Below are positions 1-6,232 of a stretch of 18,775 bases of DNA, piece by piece (within the stretch, counting starts at the first letter, position 1; every line of letters begins with the position of its first letter). Origin of the DNA: JAGGTJ01 sp964457545 (lineage in GTDB: Bacteria > Desulfobacterota > DSM-4660 > Desulfatiglandales > Desulfatiglandaceae); NCBI GenBank assembly GCA_964457545.1, contig CAYWEN010000014.1, positions 1 to 18,775 on the forward strand, given 5' to 3'. A program made the translations under genes and the position numbers. Under the pieces are notes generated by a model that was not told where the DNA came from, did not search any database, and saw only the letters and a list, made by a program, of their open reading frames with translations.

Positions 1-47
1 TCCAAGTATCCCCATTGGCAGATAAAACCGGATAAAAACAAAACAAC

Positions 48-212
48 ATGAACAAAAAGGAGGTGTTTAAAACCAGGATTGTTATGGGACAAGGACCCAT
101 GACAGAGGGCTCTGCAAAAAGTAGAAACATGGGAAGCTGGATTCGCCCGGCAGCCATACCTATGGTTCTGCTGAAAACCGGCAAACATGCTTTGACAAGA
201 AACCAGGCCTGA
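48..212 (+). CDS. Doubtful short ORF, 54 codons
   Basis: An ATG-to-TGA frame of 54 codons. The deduced peptide has the stretch MGQGPMTEG at residues 13-21, which loosely recalls the GxGPMTG motif at the start of DUF5320-type small proteins, but the Cys and Gly-rich parts of that family are absent. A perfect Shine-Dalgarno-like AAGGAGGTG lies at 57-65, inside the frame rather than before the ATG at 48. The in-frame ATG at 84 is about 20 bases after it, too far for normal use. It may be a degenerate remnant or chance. Positions 213-430 after it hold nothing I can support. Confidence 0.18.
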   Translation: MNKKEVFKTRIVMGQGPMTEGSAKSRNMGSWIRPAAIPMVLLKTGKHALTRNQA

Positions 213-430
213 GAGGGGTCTTGGCACAGACAAAGGACAAGATCCCCCATATCATCACCCTGAAAACAAAGTTACACCTTGCGTATTATCAATCTGCACC
301 ACACAGAAAACCTGTAACCGCCAATCTCTCGCAAAGCTCAGGCGGCCTGGTTTTGCAGCTTGATCCACCAGCTTACAGTCCCTGTTGTCTGTCCGGACAT
401 AATTTGAGACTGTTAACGGCTCCAATGCAC

Positions 431-616
431 TCAAGTTTCAGAGAAAAACTTGCCGCTTACAATAAGGAAGCTTATAAATATCATCGCGGCAATATCCACA
501 AAAACACAGAACCATGAATGAAACAGGTCCCAAACAAGACCGGAAGATACAAAAGTAGGGACTATCATCACAATAAATACACCTATCTTTCTGTATATAT
601 CCATAATTAGCGTCAT
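431..616 (-). CDS. Small membrane protein, about 61 aa
   Basis: I do not recognise a named family. From the ATG at 616 the protein is 61 residues; a second ATG at 604 gives 57. The shorter form begins MDIYRKIG and then has two hydrophobic stretches, GVFIVMIVPTFV and FVDIAAMIFISFLIV, with a short aromatic and charged link (WDLFHSW) and a charged tail. This is the layout of a two-helix membrane peptide. The G-rich run AGGGGG lies directly before the ATG at 616, about 12 bases before the ATG at 604. A sigma-70-like promoter lies upstream on the same strand (670-698), which is the main reason I accept it. The open frame extends to 682, but that start would lie inside the promoter. No partner genes are nearby; function is unknown. 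Confidence 0.4.
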   Translation of the reverse strand: MTLIMDIYRKIGVFIVMIVPTFVSSGLVWDLFHSWFCVFVDIAAMIFISFLIVSGKFFSET

Positions 617-669
617 CCCCCTGTTATAATATTGACAGTTCCACAAAGTTTCAACCAATCTGCCTACAG

Positions 670-698
670 ATGCTATTTTCACACACAGGTGGTGTCAA
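670..698 (-). promoter_or_regulatory. Candidate sigma-70 promoter for the small membrane protein
   Basis: On the minus strand a perfect -35 box TTGACA (693-698) is followed after 17 bases by TAGCAT (670-675), four of six matches to the -10 consensus. Transcription would start near 663 and give a leader of about 47 bases before the ATG at 616. This is a sequence match only. Confidence 0.4.
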
Positions 699-1026
699 GT
701 CTTTTTTTACATATCTCAGCATCCTGACAAGGACGAACAACAACTACATACAAACCAGAGGTTGAATCATATAAGGGTTTTCACTCCACAGGATACAAAA
801 GCGGCAAAAACCGGATTAGAAATCCCCGCAAAAAGGACTTGCCTTAAAGGCAATTTTGGATTAGAATATCTTTTTAAACATCTTGGATATACCGACAGAA
901 ACAGATTTCCAGTTTTTGCAAAAAGAAGACAATCCCGCAGATTATCCCCAGTGAAACACAAATCTCACAGGATGCGGTGCAAACATTGCAGAAAAAGGCT
1001 GTTTATGAATAAAAATCAGACCTGTT
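699..1026. other. Intergenic stretch upstream of tRNA-Pro
   Basis: I see no convincing gene here; the open frames have poor codon content and no ribosome-binding site, and one runs into the tRNA. The only structure is a perfect 15-base palindrome at 839-853 (TTGCC TTAAA GGCAA) followed by TTTT, which could be a weak terminator. The tRNA promoter should lie in the last 60 bases (TTGCAG at 986-991 is a possible -35), but I cannot fix the -10 box. Confidence 0.4.
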
Positions 1027-1100
<74 letters not shown>

Positions 1101-1120
1101 TCAAAAAAATACAGTTTTAG

Positions 1121-1155
1121 AAAAGCAGTCTGATAAAACAGGACTGTTTTTTTTT
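1121..1155 (+). terminator. Rho-independent terminator of the tRNA gene
   Basis: AAAAGCAGTC (1121-1130) pairs with GACTGTTTTT (1142 onward), with an inner TG/CA extension, and nine T residues follow at 1147-1155. It ends tRNA-Pro transcription 20 to 55 bases after the gene. The T run overlaps a possible TTG codon at 1154 of the next frame, which argues against that codon as a start. Confidence 0.8.
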
Positions 1156-1198
1156 GCAATCAGACACATATCCAAAAAATCCCGAGGAAGCAAAAAAA

Positions 1199-1654
1199 AT
1201 GGTTAAGGCATTTGAATGCAAGATGTGCGGCGAATGCTGTTATGGAGAGGGAGGCATCTTTATATCTGATCAGGAAATTTCAGAAATAGCGAAATTTCTT
1301 GATATAAGCAGGGCTGATTTTATCAGGATATACTGCGAAAAAAGGCTTGGGCAAACAGGAATAAAAACAGGAAAAGACGGATTTTGCATTTTTTTTGACA
1401 GTGAAAAACAGTGCTTAATTCATCCTGCAAAGCCACAGCGTTGCAGAAAATGGCCATTTTTTTCTGCCATTGTAAAAAGCAAAGACAACTGGGACCTTGC
1501 AAAAGATGCCTGCCCCGGCATAAATCCGGAATGTTCATTTGAAGAGTTTGTCAGGCAGGCATCAAAACAATCACATCAACAGAAGCATATTGACACATCA
1601 GTAAAAAACCCGGGGCACTGCACGGGTTATACCAATACACAAAACAACACATGA
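1199..1654 (+). CDS. YkgJ-family cysteine-cluster protein
   Basis: This 151-residue protein belongs to the YkgJ / CxxxCxxCC family (PF03692), small cytoplasmic proteins predicted to chelate zinc or an iron-sulfur cluster; their biochemical role is not settled. The N-terminal signature FECKMCGECC gives Cys7, Cys10, Cys13 and Cys14. The second signature reads CLIHPAKPQRCRKWPFF, with the family's C-x-H-P-x-x-P-x-x-C-R-x-[WY]-P pattern. A later Cys pair (DACPG, PECSF) may add ligands. I chose the ATG at 1199, which has GAGGA about 10 bases upstream. The frame is open back to a TTG at 1154, but that codon sits in the T tract of the tRNA terminator. The last 25 residues are polar and low in conservation signals. 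It converges on the DUF3106 gene with only 7 bases between the stops. Confidence 0.85.
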   Translation: MVKAFECKMCGECCYGEGGIFISDQEISEIAKFLDISRADFIRIYCEKRLGQTGIKTGKDGFCIFFDSEKQCLIHPAKPQRCRKWPFFSAIVKSKDNWDLAKDACPGINPECSFEEFVRQASKQSHQQKHIDTSVKNPGHCTGYTNTQNNT

Positions 1655-1661
1655 CCGTTTT

Positions 1662-2162
1662 TCAGCGCTTGGGCAGATGTGGTCCCTTAAGAAAACGTTG
1701 CTTCAAGACCTTCTTTTTTACTGAATCCATAGCCTTCCAGCGTTGCCAAAGACGTTTCCTTCGTTCCGGTGGCAATCCCTGCCACCATTTAAATGTACGG
1801 CGCAATCTTTCCTGCCTTTCAGGGGGCAGTTTCATAAATCGGCGATAGTATTTCCGTATCTTTTTACGCTGCTCAGGCGACATGCGTTTCCACCTGCGAA
1901 AACGCTTCCTGACCTCTATCCGTTCAACCGGAGTAAGCCTGGACCATAATCTGGCACCTTTCAAAAGCCGTTCTTTCCGAACAGCAGGAATCTTGTTCCA
2001 GCGGTCTTTCAGCCTGTGAAGAATATGCTGTTCCTGCGTGGTAAGATCATCCCAGGCAGGGTTTGACAATCCAGCCAATGCCGAAGGACAAATGCCCATC
2101 ATACCTGCAAGAAAAATAACCCCGAAAAAACAGAGAATAATCCTAATAAACTTCATCTCCAT
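1662..2162 (-). CDS. DUF3106 exported repeat protein
   Basis: This 166-residue protein has a signal peptide (hydrophobic residues 6-24, cleavage probable near ALA-G at 28-31), so it should be periplasmic or envelope bound. Residues 54-143 form five exact 18-residue units. Each starts with an aromatic position (RW, LW, RW, RF, WW), then a [IL]-[PTS]-P-E-R turn and a basic helix. This is the DUF3106 pattern (PF11304). The LTPVER / MSPEQR / LPPERQ turns resemble the LTxxQ motif of Spy/CpxP chaperones, which is a resemblance only. The ATG at 2160-2162 overlaps the stop of the preceding gene (TAATG), indicating coupling. A second ATG at 2156 is better spaced from AAGGA and may be the true start. 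It is the last gene of the sigma-factor operon. Function is unknown; a periplasmic sensing or protective role is inference. Confidence 0.85.
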   Translation of the reverse strand: MEMKFIRIILCFFGVIFLAGMMGICPSALAGLSNPAWDDLTTQEQHILHRLKDRWNKIPAVRKERLLKGARLWSRLTPVERIEVRKRFRRWKRMSPEQRKKIRKYYRRFMKLPPERQERLRRTFKWWQGLPPERRKRLWQRWKAMDSVKKKVLKQRFLKGPHLPKR

Positions 2163-2389
2163 TATCCTTTTGTGTTTTTCATCATCTCTGCCAGATCAGC
2201 CGGATCTATCCGGTTTCCATTTCCGGTCTCCCATAATCCCAGATACTCGACAAGGTCTACAGGCGGTAAAGAAGATTCTTCAAAAACTACAGGGTCAATA
2301 TCATCCTGGATCTGAACATCATCTGCCCATACATACACTGAAAAAAGAACATTAAAACAGAAAACAAATAACAGAAATCTACCCCGCAT
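2162..2389 (-). CDS. Small exported acidic protein in the sigma-factor operon
   Basis: From the ATG at 2389 this is a 75-residue protein. It has a signal peptide (residues 1-22, ending VWA-DD) and a short acidic mature part, DDVQIQDDIDPVVF onward, finishing with a conserved-looking EYLGLWETGNG-x-IDPADLAEM block. Small proteins with that ending occur next to sigma factor/DUF3106 sets in other proteobacteria, as far as I recall; I know no assigned function. The frame is open to 2542, but that extension is antisense-like and overlaps the previous gene fully. The ATG at 2389 overlaps the end of the anti-sigma-like gene by 11 bases (GCATGCGGGGTAG), and its own stop overlaps the next ATG. The acidic mature chain could bind the arginine-rich DUF3106 product, which is inference from charge and order only. 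Confidence 0.7.
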   Translation of the reverse strand: MRGRFLLFVFCFNVLFSVYVWADDVQIQDDIDPVVFEESSLPPVDLVEYLGLWETGNGNRIDPADLAEMMKNTKG

Positions 2390-2741
2390 GCCTTGATTCC
2401 TTTGCAATCCAGCTGTAAAAGTCCAGTTGCTCATACAGCCCCAGATTATCACCGCATGAAAGAATTTCCATATCTTCCATATGATTGATATTAGGTATCT
2501 CGGGAGACCTGAAACAAAGAAATACACACATAATAATAACACATGCCACAGCCATCAGCCCCACAGCCGGCTTATAAAATCTGTCCGGAATGACAAAAAA
2601 AGACCTTTTTCCGGCAGACATGGCATAATGTCTGATACGGCGCAGCCGTACCAAGGTTTCCGTCTCCATCTGTTCCATATTGAAATCCAGACAGGTCTTC
2701 ACCTTTTTTAAAAAGTCTTCATCATGGAGATATTGTTTCAT
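2379..2741 (-). CDS. DUF3619/anti-sigma-like single-pass membrane protein
   Basis: This 120-residue protein probably anchors regulation of the adjacent sigma factor. Residues 1-45 are a soluble charged helix region with the pattern F-x-x-KV-x-x-x-LD ... LVRLRRIRHYAM, typical of DUF3619 proteins that sit between an ECF sigma gene and a DUF3106 gene in betaproteobacteria. One strong transmembrane segment follows (GLMAVACVIIMCVFLCF, about residues 60-78). The outside tail ends with YEQLDFYSWIAKE, also a family-like feature. The topology of cytoplasmic N-terminus, one helix and periplasmic tail fits an anti-sigma factor, but no ZAS zinc motif is present. The ATG at 2741 overlaps the sigma stop (ATGA), with GGAGG about 10 bases upstream. 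An upstream in-frame TTG at 2750 is less likely. Confidence 0.75.
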   Translation of the reverse strand: MKQYLHDEDFLKKVKTCLDFNMEQMETETLVRLRRIRHYAMSAGKRSFFVIPDRFYKPAVGLMAVACVIIMCVFLCFRSPEIPNINHMEDMEILSCGDNLGLYEQLDFYSWIAKESRHAG

Positions 2742-3289
2742 ATTTCCCAATCCTCCAATATCCTACGCAGTCTGTGAACGGCACGGGAATAATGGGTTTT
2801 TACAGCACCTTCAGAACATTTCATGGCAAAGGCCGTTTCCTTTACACTCATACCTTCCCATGCCCGAAGAAGGAACACCTGCTGCTGCCGCACAGACAGA
2901 GTTCGCAGGGCAGCCTCAAGTGCATTTACAGATTGCCTGACAGCCGCCTGTTCCATAGGATCAAGGGCATCAGCATCCTGAACCGCATCCATGGGATCTT
3001 TTATCTGACCGTTCTCATTATAACCCAGAAATGGTACCCATACCTGCAGACGTCTTCGCATGCGACTTCTGCGATGGTAATCCCGTATACGGTTCTGAAG
3101 TATCCTGAAAAAGATAGGATGCCATTCCTTTTCCGGCTTATGTCCATAACTGCGTACCAGCCGAAACATGGTATCCTGTACAATATCAAGAGCATCTTCC
3201 CGGTTCTCGGCAGAAATCCTGGCCATGCAAAACGCCCGCCGTTCAACAGAGGCAAGAAATATATTCATCCTGTTATCCCCGTCCTGCAT
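2738..3289 (-). CDS. ECF-type RNA polymerase sigma factor
   Basis: This 183-residue protein is an extracytoplasmic-function sigma-70 factor. Region 2 spans about residues 15-75: REDALDIVQDTMFRLVRSY is the -10 recognition and core-binding helix pair, and HPIFFRILQNRIRDYHRR corresponds to region 2.3-2.4. An acidic linker (DPMDAVQDADALDPME) follows, then region 4 at about 125-180 with the helix-turn-helix KETAFAMKCSEGAVKTHYSRAVHRLR. No region 1 or 3 is present, and length and order are normal for the family. The ATG at 3289 has GGGAGGG four bases before it; a second ATG at 3268 is less well placed. It is first in a four-gene overlapping operon. It should direct polymerase to envelope-related promoters, but its targets are not visible here. 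Confidence 0.93.
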   Translation of the reverse strand: MQDGDNRMNIFLASVERRAFCMARISAENREDALDIVQDTMFRLVRSYGHKPEKEWHPIFFRILQNRIRDYHRRSRMRRRLQVWVPFLGYNENGQIKDPMDAVQDADALDPMEQAAVRQSVNALEAALRTLSVRQQQVFLLRAWEGMSVKETAFAMKCSEGAVKTHYSRAVHRLRRILEDWEI

Positions 3290-3335
3290 GAACCCTCCCG
3301 AAAACCCGGTGTCTCCCTCCTGATCTGCATAAGAC

Positions 3336-3375
3336 CGGCATGGACGAATTCAGAACATTCCCGTCGCCCATGCCG
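3336..3375. repeat. 8-base inverted repeat upstream of the sigma-factor gene
   Basis: CGGCATGG (3336-3343) and CCATGCCG (3368-3375) are perfect inverted copies separated by 24 bases, and GAATTC lies between them. The dyad lies 47 to 86 bases before the sigma ATG, where a promoter or operator is expected. I could not define a convincing promoter around it. Confidence 0.35.
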
Positions 3376-3417
3376 TCCATACACATAAAAACACAGTATG
3401 GTTTTTAAACACAGTTT

Positions 3418-3443
3418 CAGGTATTTTCACGGTAAAACACCTG
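3418..3443 (-). terminator. 10-bp dyad after the arginine-rich repeat gene
   Basis: Read on the minus strand, CAGGTGTTTT pairs with AAAATACCTG around the loop ACCGTG, with one G-T pair. It starts 12 bases after the stop of the repeat-protein gene. No clean T run follows at once, so it may be a weak terminator or an attenuator that lowers read-through into the sigma-factor operon. Confidence 0.4.
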
Positions 3444-3455
3444 ACCCCCAGCTCT

Positions 3456-3776
3456 TTATCTGTGCCTGTGATGATACCATCTGTTAAACCTCTTTCCTCT
3501 CCTGTCCAGTCTGCGGTTAATCCTCTTTCCTCTTCTGTCCAGTCTGCGGTCTATTCTTTCCCCTCTCCTGTCCAGCCTGCGATCTATACGATCCCCTCTG
3601 CGATCAAGCCGCTCCTTGATATGATCACCTCTTCTGTCCAGACGGTTCTCAATACGGTCACCTCTGCGATCAAGCCTGCGTTCAACCCACTTGCCGGGAT
3701 CACCAGCCTGTACCAATACAGACCATACCATTGTAATAAAAAACAGTATACAAAACCCAATAAGTCCTTTTCTCAT
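3456..3776 (-). CDS. Exported arginine-rich 11-residue repeat protein
   Basis: This 106-residue protein has a signal peptide (MRKGLIGF then a hydrophobic run, cleavage near VQA-GD at 23-25). Residues 32-97 are six head-to-tail units of 11 residues with consensus xxRLDRRGxRI, and the tail is NRWYHHRHR. An 11-residue period with hydrophobic L and I positions suits a right-handed or straight helical rod, here covered with Arg and Asp. Proteins with RLDRRGDR repeats are common hypothetical exported proteins in proteobacteria; no function is known to me. The start has a strong ribosome-binding site, AAGGAGG, nine bases before the ATG. It is upstream of, and in the same direction as, the sigma-factor operon, 166 bases away. 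The histidine-arginine tail suggests metal or polyanion binding, which is inference. Confidence 0.8.
   Translation of the reverse strand: MRKGLIGFCILFFITMVWSVLVQAGDPGKWVERRLDRRGDRIENRLDRRGDHIKERLDRRGDRIDRRLDRRGERIDRRLDRRGKRINRRLDRRGKRFNRWYHHRHR
3486..3683 (-). repeat. Six 33-base direct repeats inside a gene
   Basis: The six 11-codon units of the preceding gene are also visible as DNA repeats, with recurring CTGTCCAG and CTGCGATC cores on the plus strand. Such an array can change copy number by slippage or recombination, so repeat number may differ between strains. Confidence 0.8.
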
Positions 3777-3891
3777 CGTTTCAATCCTCCTTATAAACAG
3801 TCAGTGTGACAACAAATAAAATGACAAAGACAAAAAGAACGCGCTCTTGGTTTAATATAACGCAGCTTTCAATAATTGGTTGACAAAAAAA

Positions 3892-3920
3892 TTGATACCT
3901 GCAAAAAATGCCCGTATAAT
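3892..3920 (+). promoter_or_regulatory. Sigma-70 promoter facing the Bat operon
   Basis: TTGATA (3892-3897) is followed after exactly 17 bases by a perfect TATAAT (3915-3920). The predicted start is near 3927, on the plus strand, pointing at moxR. It lies about 115 bases upstream of the divergent repeat-protein gene. It is the best promoter match in the window. Confidence 0.6.
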
Positions 3921-4337
3921 GTATTGGATTTCACCATAAAAAAAGAGACAACGCACCCTGCACATTTCCTGCTTCTGCATGGTTTATATATACTGCATAC
4001 AAATCTTCAATGTGCAGCGCAAACAACAAACTTCCAAAAAATTTTCTCATACCTTACAGCATATTAATACCCTTGCAGCATGATAACTGTTTATGATAGA
4101 TATCTGTTTTCAGCAGTTCAGCTACATAGGCCTTCCCCCTCACAGACTTATAGCCATGAATAAATATTCAATTCCATCTCCGAACAATCAAGCATACAAA
4201 AAAACAGACATATGCCATATTCACGGCATAAACCGGCACGATCGGATTTAAGCACGTCCACCTGCAGACATAAAAGACAGCTCTGGTTTTACAGCATATG
4301 TTTGTCATATCTTCAGATAACAAGGAGCAAACAAAAA
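3921..4337 (+). other. Long leader or intergenic region before moxR
   Basis: About 410 bases separate the TATAAT box from the moxR ATG. I find no credible gene on either strand. A frame continuous with moxR runs from 4212, but its residues are rich in Cys, His and Arg with no family likeness. If the promoter at 3892 is the operon promoter, this is a long 5' untranslated region that could hold a regulatory RNA; I could not assign a known riboswitch to it. Confidence 0.4.
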
Positions 4338-5318
4338 ATGGACATTCAGGAAATAACCCAGCGGGTAGAAAAGGAAACTGTAACCATACACCAGATAATG
4401 CAAGAAGCAAAAAAAATAATGGTAGGACAGACCTATCTCATGGAAAGACTAATAATAGCACTTTTGTGCGAAGGGCATATTCTGCTTGAAGGACTGCCCG
4501 GACTTGCAAAGACCACTGCGGTAAAAACTCTTGCATCCACCATACAGACATCTTTTAACCGAATACAGTTCACCCCGGATCTTTTGCCGGCCGACATAAT
4601 AGGGACACAGTTTTACAGACAGGACAGGGGATCATTCGAGATAAAAAAGGGGCCTATATTTCACAATATAATTCTGGCAGACGAGATTAACAGGGCACCG
4701 GCCAAGGTACAAAGTGCATTACTTGAAGCAATGCAGGAACAACAGGTCACCATTGGAGAAAACACCTTTTCGCTGTCAACCCCATTTATGGTGCTTGCCA
4801 CACAGAACCCTATTGAGCAGGAAGGGACATATCCTCTTCCAGAGGCCCAGATCGATCGTTTCATGCTCAAGGTCAAGGTAGACTACCCGTCCGCAAGGGA
4901 AGAAAAGGAGATAATGCAGCGAGCCCACAGCAAGGCTGACACCGAAATCAGAGGAGTGGTAACAACCAAACAGCTTCAATCAGCAAAAGAAACCATAGCG
5001 CAGATACATATGGAGGACAAGGTTATTGATTATATAATAAATATTATAAGGGCCACCCGTTTTCCCGATGAGTTCGGTCTTGACCTTGGCCCCATGATCA
5101 GCTACGGAGCATCCCCAAGGGCATCCATATGGCTTGGAATAACCTCAAAGGCCCATGCCTTTTTAAACGGAAGAGGGTATGTTACACCTCAGGATGTCAA
5201 ATCAATGGCGCCAGATGTATTGCGGCACCGTATCATACTGAGCTACGAGGCAGAGGCAGAAGAAAAGACAACAGATGACCTTATAGATATCCTGCTGGAA
5301 CGCATAGAGGTACCATAA
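4338..5318 (+). CDS. MoxR-family AAA+ ATPase of the Bat operon
   Basis: This 326-residue protein is a cytoplasmic AAA+ ATPase of the MoxR family, which is thought to act as a chaperone that remodels or loads metal into partner VWA-domain proteins. Walker A is EGLPGLAKTT (residues 51-60), Walker B is ILADEINR (112-119), sensor 1 is in LATQNPIEQEGTYPLPEAQ (Asn157), and the DRF at 173-175 carries an Arg in the position expected for the finger. The C-terminal helical lid contains YGASPRASIWL. Length is normal. The ATG at 4338 has AAGGAG ten bases upstream; the open frame reaches back to 4212 but without family-like sequence. It is the first gene of the operon and ends two bases before the DUF58 gene. 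Its likely clients are the BatA and BatB-C proteins encoded downstream. Confidence 0.96.
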   Translation: MDIQEITQRVEKETVTIHQIMQEAKKIMVGQTYLMERLIIALLCEGHILLEGLPGLAKTTAVKTLASTIQTSFNRIQFTPDLLPADIIGTQFYRQDRGSFEIKKGPIFHNIILADEINRAPAKVQSALLEAMQEQQVTIGENTFSLSTPFMVLATQNPIEQEGTYPLPEAQIDRFMLKVKVDYPSAREEKEIMQRAHSKADTEIRGVVTTKQLQSAKETIAQIHMEDKVIDYIINIIRATRFPDEFGLDLGPMISYGASPRASIWLGITSKAHAFLNGRGYVTPQDVKSMAPDVLRHRIILSYEAEAEEKTTDDLIDILLERIEVP

Positions 5319-5320
5319 AA

Positions 5321-6205
5321 ATGATTCCCCGGGAACTGTTAAAGAAGATACAGAACCTGCATTTCAAGACAAGACATCTTGCCAATGACCTGTTCGCCGG
5401 TCAATATGAAAGTGCATTCAAGGGACAGGGAATGGAGTTCTCCGAAGTACGTGAATACCAGATTGGCGATGATATCAAAACCATAGACTGGAACGTGTCT
5501 GCCCGTTTTGGCCGTCCCTTTGTAAAGGTGTTTCACGAGGAAAGAGAACTTACGGTTATGCTGCTTCTGGATATGTCCGGTTCCAATCTCTTTGGCACAA
5601 AAAGGCGTTTCAAAAGGGAATTGATTGCAGAAGTGGCAGGCATGCTGGCCTTTATTGCTATCAGGACCAATGACAAGGTTGGCGCCCTTTTATTCACTTC
5701 CAGTGCAGAAAAATTCATACCTCCGAAAAAGGGGGCCGCTCATGTATGGAGACTCATAAAGGAGATTTTTACATACAGGCCCAAAAACCTTAATACCAGC
5801 ATAGACTCTGCCCTGACATACCTTAACAGGGTTATGAAACGTCATGCAATTGTCTTTCTTGTTTCTGACTGCATAGACAGGGGATTTGAAAAATCACTCA
5901 GGCTATCAGCACAAAAACATGATCTTAATGTTATTATCGTATCTGATCCGGCAGAAAAAAAAATACCAAAAGCAGGACTGATAAATGCAAGGGATCCTGA
6001 AACAGGGAAAATCTGCCTAATCAATACAGGCAGCAAACAGTTAAGACAAAGAATGAACGATTTTATAAAAGAACATGAGGCATATCTATCAAACACATTC
6101 AAACGTACCGGAGTAAACTGGATTACACTTTCAACAGACGGGCCGGTAGCAGGACCTATAATACGGCTATTCAATGCAAGAAAACGAGGAAGAAACACCC
6201 TGTAA
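5321..6205 (+). CDS. DUF58 domain protein
   Basis: This 294-residue protein is a DUF58 (PF01882) member with a VWA-like fold, the usual second gene after MoxR. The family signature GQGMEFSEVREYQIGDD followed by IDWNVSAR lies at about residues 35-62. The MIDAS-like strand LLLDMSGSN is at 81-89. A later strand, AIVFLVSDC (about 175-183), resembles the third MIDAS loop. There is no signal peptide or membrane helix, so it should be cytoplasmic and a direct partner of the MoxR ATPase. The ATG follows the moxR stop by two bases, so the two are co-translated. The exact function is unknown. Confidence 0.94.
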   Translation: MIPRELLKKIQNLHFKTRHLANDLFAGQYESAFKGQGMEFSEVREYQIGDDIKTIDWNVSARFGRPFVKVFHEERELTVMLLLDMSGSNLFGTKRRFKRELIAEVAGMLAFIAIRTNDKVGALLFTSSAEKFIPPKKGAAHVWRLIKEIFTYRPKNLNTSIDSALTYLNRVMKRHAIVFLVSDCIDRGFEKSLRLSAQKHDLNVIIVSDPAEKKIPKAGLINARDPETGKICLINTGSKQLRQRMNDFIKEHEAYLSNTFKRTGVNWITLSTDGPVAGPIIRLFNARKRGRNTL

Positions 6206-6232
6206 TCATTTCATAAAAACCGGTAAAACCAG

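Noticed and set aside
221..517. Open frame of 98 codons on the plus strand
   Set aside because: No ribosome-binding site, no recognisable domain, and it overlaps the better supported small membrane gene on the other strand.
1154..1198. TTG start and longer N-terminus for the YkgJ-type protein
   Set aside because: The TTG lies in the T tract of the tRNA terminator; the ATG at 1199 has a ribosome-binding site and keeps all conserved cysteines.
3486..3683. CRISPR array
   Set aside because: The repeats are contiguous 33-base units without spacers and are in frame inside a protein gene.
3876..4067. Open frame of 63 codons over the promoter region
   Set aside because: It starts upstream of the consensus promoter that would transcribe it and has no family likeness.
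4212..4337. 42-residue N-terminal extension of the MoxR protein
   Set aside because: The extension is unlike MoxR proteins, and the ATG at 4338 has AAGGAG at a usable distance.
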